DNA from: a virus
DNA length: 57,513 bases
Virus record (IMG/VR): IMGVR_UViG_3300017763_000020
Coordinates: 1 to 57,513 of that record
Reading direction: 5' to 3' (one strand)
Both the position numbers and the translations under genes were made by a program. Shown here piece after piece: positions 53,118 through 57,513 of this stretch. Numbering within the stretch: position 1 is the first letter of the stretch; each line of letters starts with the position of its first letter. The notes under the pieces are model-generated. The model saw only the letters and a list, made by a program, of their open reading frames with translations, was not told the origin of the DNA and did no database searches.

Positions 53118-53704
53118 ATTTCAATTGCTTTTATATCATATGCTGACGGTCCCCAAAATAATACTTGTTCAACGTCGTCACCAAAGTGATAATTTTTAAT
53201 TGCATCGGTGGATTTAAATGTAATCGGATAAGATCCCCAATGTTTTGCACCCTTTTTTAAACTTCCATATTTTTCTAACATGTCATCATAATCAAGACCA
53301 TAGTTATATCCAATATCTCTTTTAGGCTTGTGTCTTGAAGACCAATTCATACCCAGTTTGAGGTAATCCGCTTCACCGTAAATAAAGCCATTTTTAACAA
53401 TATTTTGTCTAATTTTTTCTGATGATACAAAGTGTACAATTAGTTTATCTGATGGATGATCTTCAGCAGGTGCATCAAAGAAATACATGGTCGGTAGTTT
53501 ACTATAATATTTTCGACTATTAACCTTTGTGATTAGATTAACTGCGTCAGACTCGGAATCAAGTTTTTCCTGAGGCAATAGATACTTTTTAATCCATTTT
53601 GCAAGCGACATATTAGTTCTATCGAAATGCTTCTTTAGAACATCAGTCTTTTTTCCACCTGCAGCTTCATTCAAAAAACTATTGTATGTGTTTATGTATT
53701 TCAT
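53114..53704 (-). CDS. Putative capsid-targeted effector, 196 aa
   Basis: The start at 53704 is preferred over the upstream ATG at 53725: it gives MKYINTYNSFLNEA, a T4-like capsid-targeting leader with a site after E13 (L-N-E then A), and one base of spacing from the upstream stop. The body contains VHFVSSEKIRQNIVKNGFIY, a GEADYLKLGMNW segment, and a C-terminal VEQVLFWGPSAYDIKAIEI strand pair. This ordering is faintly like ADP-ribosyltransferase-fold proteins, and T4 Alt is a packaged ADP-ribosyltransferase; no catalytic triad is certain. Downstream it overlaps the polyprotein gene by four bases. Effector function is a hypothesis. Confidence 0.6.
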   Translation of the reverse strand: MKYINTYNSFLNEAAGGKKTDVLKKHFDRTNMSLAKWIKKYLLPQEKLDSESDAVNLITKVNSRKYYSKLPTMYFFDAPAEDHPSDKLIVHFVSSEKIRQNIVKNGFIYGEADYLKLGMNWSSRHKPKRDIGYNYGLDYDDMLEKYGSLKKGAKHWGSYPITFKSTDAIKNYHFGDDVEQVLFWGPSAYDIKAIEI

Positions 53705-53705
53705 A

Positions 53706-54404
53706 TTAAAATTTCGGTATACCACCTATTTTTACAGCTCGTTTTCTCCAAAGATCTAACACTTCTTCTTTTTCTTGTTTACTAATTACGTCACCTTCTA
53801 TTTGAGTGTCTAAGTATCTGTTAACTGCATCACTCATTGGCTCTTTTCTTTTTTTAGCCTCGTATCTAAGTCCCTGTAAATTAGCATCTACTTCTTTAGG
53901 TAACATTAAATAATGAAAGTATGGTAGAAGACCTAAGTTAATTAGATTTCTTATTTCGCTATCATCTTCAATAGGTTTACCAGCTCTATAATTACCAGTG
54001 TCTACACCATCCTGTGTTATGTGTTCCATTTCATGTCTAATAACATCTGCTAAATGAAAATATACAGTAGACCATTCTCCTGGAATCCAATCAGGATTTA
54101 TACCAAAATCTATTAGAATATATGGAGTTTGATAATCACCATCATCGTCTTCATCTCTACCATCTGCACCAGTTGAAGGTAAAACTTCAAAGCCTTTAAA
54201 TTTCTTATCGATATGAATGGTTGCATCAAAGTCAAATTCTAAACCTCGTTCTTCGATTTGGTCCACATAATTGATAACTGCTTTGCCACCTTTATATGTG
54301 TTTACCCATTTCCTAAACGTTAATTTAGTTAACTTTGAAGCAAGTCCATCGTATGCACTTCTACCTTCTCCTATAAAACTCTCGTAAGCTTTGATATGTT
54401 TCAT
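53706..54404 (-). CDS. Putative capsid-targeted metallopeptidase, 232 aa
   Basis: The N-terminus MKHIKAYESFIGEG is a T4-like capsid-targeting leader, with a candidate prohead-protease site after E13 (I-G-E then G). The mature part has a zinc-metallopeptidase motif HEMEH (H124, E125, H128) within ADVIRHEMEHITQDG, and a possible third ligand at E171 in LPKEVDANLQG, in a helix where gluzincin-type enzymes carry a Glu. No signal peptide or membrane segment. A protease delivered with the DNA could act on host proteins or assist internal processing. It starts just after a terminator and a GATATATAAA motif. Protease motif is seen; delivery is inferred. Confidence 0.7.
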   Translation of the reverse strand: MKHIKAYESFIGEGRSAYDGLASKLTKLTFRKWVNTYKGGKAVINYVDQIEERGLEFDFDATIHIDKKFKGFEVLPSTGADGRDEDDDGDYQTPYILIDFGINPDWIPGEWSTVYFHLADVIRHEMEHITQDGVDTGNYRAGKPIEDDSEIRNLINLGLLPYFHYLMLPKEVDANLQGLRYEAKKRKEPMSDAVNRYLDTQIEGDVISKQEKEEVLDLWRKRAVKIGGIPKF

Positions 54405-54406
54405 GG

Positions 54407-54416
54407 TTTATATATC
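54407..54416 (-). promoter_or_regulatory. GATATATAAA promoter-like motif
   Basis: Minus-strand GATATATAAA lying between the T-run of the terminator at 54419 and the start codon at 54404. Only two bases separate it from the ATG, so transcription from it would be leaderless or begin inside the gene. Confidence 0.35.
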
Positions 54417-54418
54417 AC

Positions 54419-54448
54419 AAAAAAAGGGGAAGCTATTCGCTTCCCCTT
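54419..54448 (-). terminator. Rho-independent terminator
   Basis: A perfect 10-base stem (AAGGGGAAGC / GCTTCCCCTT) with a five-base loop, followed on the minus strand by seven T. It ends the transcript of the 81-aa gene whose stop is about 30 bases upstream. The strongest terminator in the window. The stem could also work in the other direction but there is no opposing gene. Confidence 0.9.
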
Positions 54449-54477
54449 GACCCCAGTGTATATTATGCCTAAATAAT

Positions 54478-54723
54478 CTAACTGTTAACGGAGCCTGAAT
54501 CAGCCAAAGCTGTACCATCGTCCGTTGTTGTGAAAATTTCGTTTAATGTTTCAAGGCAATCATCTGCATCTGCATATGCTTTTACTAAATTATCCATTTC
54601 TTCTAGAATCTGTGGGTGTTCACCGATACCAGCTGAGTTTTTCATGTAAACTTCTAATGTTGCAAGGGCTTCTAACTTTTGCGCTTCATATTTTAATCTT
54701 AGCGCTTCTACTTTTAAATTCAT
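54478..54723 (-). CDS. Hypothetical acidic helical protein, 81 aa
   Basis: Not recognised. MNLKVEALRLKYEAQKLEAL begins an amphipathic helix, and the rest is acidic with a Thr/Asp/Ser-rich C-terminus. It is the last gene before the strong terminator at 54419. Small helical proteins of this kind are common in marine T4-like phages; function unknown. Confidence 0.62.
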   Translation of the reverse strand: MNLKVEALRLKYEAQKLEALATLEVYMKNSAGIGEHPQILEEMDNLVKAYADADDCLETLNEIFTTTDDGTALADSGSVNS

Positions 54724-54727
54724 AAAT

Positions 54728-54928
54728 CTATTTCTTTTTTAATTCATCGATTATCATTTGCAATCCTCTAAATAATATAGCGGGCACAGCAAATGTCCAG
54801 AATTGATCTGTGTTTATTTTAAATAATGCTACTAACCAAAATATATTGGATTGTACTCCCATTTGATTATTTAACATATACGTTAAAAATTTACCAAAGT
54901 AGCCGAGTAATTTGTTTAGGTGTTTCAT
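54728..54928 (-). CDS. Small membrane protein, 66 aa
   Basis: Residues about 28-40 and 43-60 are hydrophobic (SNIFWLVALF; FWTFAVPAILFRGLQMII), with a basic N- and C-terminus, so one or two membrane helices. Opens MKHLNKLLGYFGKF, without an [LI]-x-E site. Could be a holin-like or superinfection protein, but no family is evident. Four bases upstream of the 81-aa gene. Confidence 0.55.
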   Translation of the reverse strand: MKHLNKLLGYFGKFLTYMLNNQMGVQSNIFWLVALFKINTDQFWTFAVPAILFRGLQMIIDELKKK

Positions 54929-54947
54929 AAATGTAATTTTATAAGGG

Positions 54948-55877
54948 TTATACTAATTGATGTTTAAATTGTTTCACATATTTTTGAAGAGCTAATTCTT
55001 TAGCTTTAGCTTCTAATTCAATATCTAGATCTAAACCATATGTTTCTATGTGCTCATAGATATAATCTGAATGTGCACGCTTATTTGTCTGTGTTTCGTC
55101 TTCGTGTAATTGTTGACATGAAGAATAATGTACTAACTGTTTGATGTCCTTAGGCCATGTGGTAGATGCCAGTTTAAGAGCTTCTTCCTGAGATAATTCT
55201 CCAGGATGACACCAATGGTGATGATAGTCAAATGTAATAGGAATGCCTATTTTATTATGTACGCCAACATATAAATCTTCGGTAGTGTATTGACTTTCCT
55301 TATCATCGTTTTCTACAACAAGACGTTTACGTACACTTGCATCTAACAGATAAAAGTTATCTACGAATCTTTGCATTGCTTCGGCTTTTCCACCTTGAGT
55401 AGTATTGACATGTATATTGATAGGTGCAGAATGATCACGTGGTAATCCAAGTAAATCCATAATTTCACCATGCTTATTAAGATCAATAATACATTTGTCA
55501 ACTACTCTCTGAGTAAGAGATGCTAAAACATCGAATGGACCAGGGTGAAATGTCAAACGTTGACCATTATCCATTGCTATTTTGCCAGCGCCTTTAAGAG
55601 TATTAGCAATTTTAGTATAATCTGGTAAATCAGATAATTCATACTCGCTCATCCATGGAAACATATCAGAGCTGATGCGGAATAGCTTGATACCATTGCG
55701 ATTGTTCCAATTGATAATCTTAACCAAATCCTTAGCGTTAAGCAGTGCTAACTCTGAAGCATACTCAATACCTTTAGCTGCAAACGTACGTTTGATCATA
55801 CTACGATTTGTAGTTATTTTATCTGATTTCTGTAAAGTTGTATTGATACAACAATATCCATAGTTGTTATTTGTCAT
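54948..55877 (-). CDS. UV-damage endonuclease, UvdE-like
   Basis: TIM-barrel-type endonuclease that nicks 5' of UV photoproducts and starts alternative excision repair. NYGYCCINTTL and KLFRISSDMFPW near the N-terminus, LTFHPGPFDVLAS, PINIHVNTTQGGKAE, RLVVENDDKESQYT and PITFDYHHHWCHPGE are typical UvdE strands with metal-binding His, Glu and Asp. About 309 aa, similar to bacterial UvdE. The ATG at 55877 (MTNNNYG) is preferred over 55883; both overlap the upstream membrane-protein gene (11 or 17 bases). T4 uses DenV for this job. Confidence 0.88.
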   Translation of the reverse strand: MTNNNYGYCCINTTLQKSDKITTNRSMIKRTFAAKGIEYASELALLNAKDLVKIINWNNRNGIKLFRISSDMFPWMSEYELSDLPDYTKIANTLKGAGKIAMDNGQRLTFHPGPFDVLASLTQRVVDKCIIDLNKHGEIMDLLGLPRDHSAPINIHVNTTQGGKAEAMQRFVDNFYLLDASVRKRLVVENDDKESQYTTEDLYVGVHNKIGIPITFDYHHHWCHPGELSQEEALKLASTTWPKDIKQLVHYSSCQQLHEDETQTNKRAHSDYIYEHIETYGLDLDIELEAKAKELALQKYVKQFKHQLV

Positions 55878-56100
55878 TTCCAAAAAGTGCTATAAAAAAA
55901 TTAATAAGAAATAGAGTGAGAAATATTGGCCAAACTAATGTTACACCGAATCGCTGTAAATGAGTAAACCTAAAAAACTCGTCTTTGATAATACCTGAAA
56001 CTATTAAGTCATACATAAGATTAAAAAGTACACCACATAATGCATAATATGACATCCATCGTATTTCAATAGCATAAGTGTTTAATAAATAATCTAGCAT
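55867..56100 (-). CDS. Small membrane protein, 77 aa
   Basis: Two hydrophobic segments (about residues 15-32 and 51-72, the second as VTLVWPIFLTLFLINFFIAL) imply two membrane helices. Not recognised. Overlaps the UvdE gene. A holin or immunity protein is possible but unsupported. Confidence 0.58.
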   Translation of the reverse strand: MLDYLLNTYAIEIRWMSYYALCGVLFNLMYDLIVSGIIKDEFFRFTHLQRFGVTLVWPIFLTLFLINFFIALFGNDK

Positions 56101-56122
56101 ATTTCTTATATTGTGGTATTAC

Positions 56123-56713
56123 CTATTGTTTCAATTGTTCCCAGTTTAAAAACCGTCTCCAATTATGTTCTTTGATTAGACCTGTCCAAAGCTTGATATA
56201 TTTTCTTTCTTTAGGCTTTAGAATATGTCGAGGCTGTTCGTTGATAAATCTTTGCATTTTTTCTGGATCAAACTTTTTACCTAATGCAATACTCTTACAT
56301 TTAAAATACAACTCTCTAGTAGTTCCATCAAATATTTCCATTATATCCGATACCCTTTCCTTTGTCATATCAAACTCGTTAGCTAAATCTTCAGCTAATT
56401 TTAAAAGAAGTTTTTGTTCCGCCTCTAAATGCTTTTTCATCATGACAGCTTTACGTTTGTTGTATTGTTTTCTATCATAATCAACTGCTTCTATCAAAGT
56501 TTCACCTTCTAACCAAGGACTTTCTTTTTTAATAGCTTCTACTTTGGCTTCGTAGATCTTATCTTCTAAATACACTTCCCTACCTAAATGGTTAAATTCG
56601 TATTCACCAAATTCTATTCTTTGCTGAAGTTCACTAGCACCTTTAAATAAGTATTTCTTAGGTAGTTTAACAACTCCATGAAATCTACGCCACCATGTAA
56701 ATTGTCTACTCAT
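56123..56713 (-). CDS. Hypothetical helical protein, 196 aa
   Basis: Not recognised. A basic aromatic N-terminus (MSRQFTWWRRFHGVVKLPKK) is followed by long charged helices (MKKHLEAEQKLLLKLAEDLA) and a basic C-terminus (WRRFLNWEQL). Composition suggests nucleic-acid or protein binding. It shares one base with the upstream 92-aa gene. Confidence 0.62.
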   Translation of the reverse strand: MSRQFTWWRRFHGVVKLPKKYLFKGASELQQRIEFGEYEFNHLGREVYLEDKIYEAKVEAIKKESPWLEGETLIEAVDYDRKQYNKRKAVMMKKHLEAEQKLLLKLAEDLANEFDMTKERVSDIMEIFDGTTRELYFKCKSIALGKKFDPEKMQRFINEQPRHILKPKERKYIKLWTGLIKEHNWRRFLNWEQLKQ

Positions 56714-56991
56714 TAGGAAAACCTTTTTAACAATTCATCTATTTGTTCCTTTGATGTCCAACCTGAAACCTCGTCAACGTTATCCATAAAGTTGTCTGTA
56801 ACAAATCTACCGTCTTTATCAAATACAGCAACCTCAAAAGATGAGTACATTGTAGAATCTAGTAAATCCTCTCTGGGCGTAGAGTAAACGAACGAACCAG
56901 CTTGAACACTTACTGTAACGTCTTTAAATTCTACGGTAGCTCCTACTCCACCGTGAGTTTGCTTCTTAAATTTTAAATCTTCAAATCTCAT
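56713..56991 (-). CDS. Hypothetical protein, 92 aa
   Basis: Not recognised. Beta-rich small protein with GGVGATVEFKDVTVSVQAGS and a C-terminal helix. Overlaps the 196-aa gene by one base and follows the phosphatase gene at 14 bases. Probably early accessory protein. Confidence 0.62.
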   Translation of the reverse strand: MRFEDLKFKKQTHGGVGATVEFKDVTVSVQAGSFVYSTPREDLLDSTMYSSFEVAVFDKDGRFVTDNFMDNVDEVSGWTSKEQIDELLKRFS

Positions 56992-57005
56992 ATCTTTTAT
57001 TTTTA

Positions 57006-57473
57006 TTAAAAATTACCAGGTGCAACTTGCATACAAGTTAAACCCATATCTCTCCACATATCAACTACTTTTTGCCTGTCATCAAATACACAAACTACAT
57101 CATCAATATGACCTTGTGTTGGAAATAAGTCATTAAACCATTTCTTCTTAAGATCGTCATCTGGCATAAACTGAAAGTCTCTGCTAGTCGGTCTCATCTT
57201 CAATACATTAAATGGTACATCAAACTTTTTTAACCATGCTTTAGTAGCATCTTTAGTAGCTTTAGATCTTCCACTAAAAATAACAATCATGTGTCCAGCT
57301 GCATCTAGCATTTGAGCCATTTTAATTACAGCATCATGTGGTTGGTCAAGATCAATGTTCTTAGGATCAAAGAAAGTGTCCCAATCCATTTTACCATTGT
57401 CCTTTATAGAAATAGCTCTTCGCTTATCGATGAGAGCTAAAGTTCCGTCTAAATCAAATATTACTTTTTTCAT
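57006..57473 (-). CDS. Polynucleotide 3'-phosphatase-like HAD enzyme
   Basis: 155-aa HAD-superfamily phosphatase with the D7-L-D9-G-T nucleophile motif, IVIFSGRS motif II and the C-terminal FDDRQKVVDMWRDMG motif. It is similar to the C-terminal phosphatase domain of T4 polynucleotide kinase/phosphatase (PseT), but no kinase domain (no P-loop) is present. Likely removes 3'-phosphates from nucleic acid ends, possibly with an RNA ligase encoded elsewhere. The 40 bases upstream (57474-57513) are AT-rich with a TATAAT-like box, probably a promoter region cut by the window end. Confidence 0.8.
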   Translation of the reverse strand: MKKVIFDLDGTLALIDKRRAISIKDNGKMDWDTFFDPKNIDLDQPHDAVIKMAQMLDAAGHMIVIFSGRSKATKDATKAWLKKFDVPFNVLKMRPTSRDFQFMPDDDLKKKWFNDLFPTQGHIDDVVCVFDDRQKVVDMWRDMGLTCMQVAPGNF

Positions 57474-57513
57474 TTCTTTTGCTTTTAATTATACTACTAA
57501 TATACCACAAATA

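Noticed and set aside
53705-53725. Upstream ATG start for the 196-aa leader protein
   Set aside because: It would prepend MVYRNFN to the leader and overlap the upstream gene; the internal start restores the shared MK-leader and a one-base gap.

Overview
This window is part of the genome of a T4-like contractile-tailed phage (myovirus). It carries recognisable T4-type recombination and replication genes (uvsW, uvsY, primase gp61, ssDNA-binding gp32), neck, baseplate and hub genes (gp13-, gp25-, gp6-, gp7-, gp53-, gp27- and gp5-like) and a dCMP deaminase. Every supported gene lies on the minus strand, so transcription runs from high to low coordinates. The DNA is AT-rich and most starts lack a clear Shine-Dalgarno sequence, having A/T-rich leaders instead. 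One adhesin has an N-terminal BACON-like domain. Together these suggest a host in the Bacteroidota, probably marine; the host is inference. No tRNA, integrase, insertion sequence or CRISPR array was seen.

Layout in transcription order. (1) 57.5-54.4 kb: small early or accessory genes, namely a stand-alone polynucleotide-phosphatase-like HAD enzyme, a UvdE-type UV endonuclease, two small membrane proteins and hypotheticals. (2) 54.4-48.7 kb: a block of proteins that look targeted to the prohead interior. It holds an HExxH metallopeptidase, a 196-aa protein, a 1161-aa protein with about a dozen candidate prohead-protease sites, a very acidic core-like protein and a 98-aa protein. The three small proteins other than the acidic one share an N-terminal leader resembling the T4 capsid-targeting sequence. 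(3) 48.6-45.6 kb: dCMP deaminase, an Fe-S DinG/XPD-type helicase and a 2-oxoglutarate-oxygenase-like protein. (4) 45.6-28.9 kb: tail and baseplate assembly genes, with two insertions: an S1-domain protein and an amidoligase-like protein with a beta-helix tail. (5) 28.9-8.4 kb: a gp7-like wedge protein and very large virion or adhesin proteins, including a 2721-aa protein, collagen-like and BACON-bearing fibres with shared PTPTPS linkers, then a membrane-anchored coiled-coil protein. (6) 8.4-4.2 kb: a structural protein, a tail-tube-like protein, another leader-bearing protein with a glycine zipper, and a RuvC-like resolvase. (7) 4.0-0 kb: the DNA replication and recombination cluster.

The most interesting system is in region 2. 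The 1161-aa protein repeats a motif close to E-S-x-[IV]-x-E or KY[IV]KxLNE between compositionally distinct segments. The same motif forms the N-terminal leaders of the neighbouring proteins. This fits a packaged polyprotein that a gp21-type prohead protease would cut into many internal-body proteins, delivered with a packaged metallopeptidase and other candidate effectors. A second pattern is a recurrent GATATATAA motif upstream of transcription units, a candidate phage late promoter.
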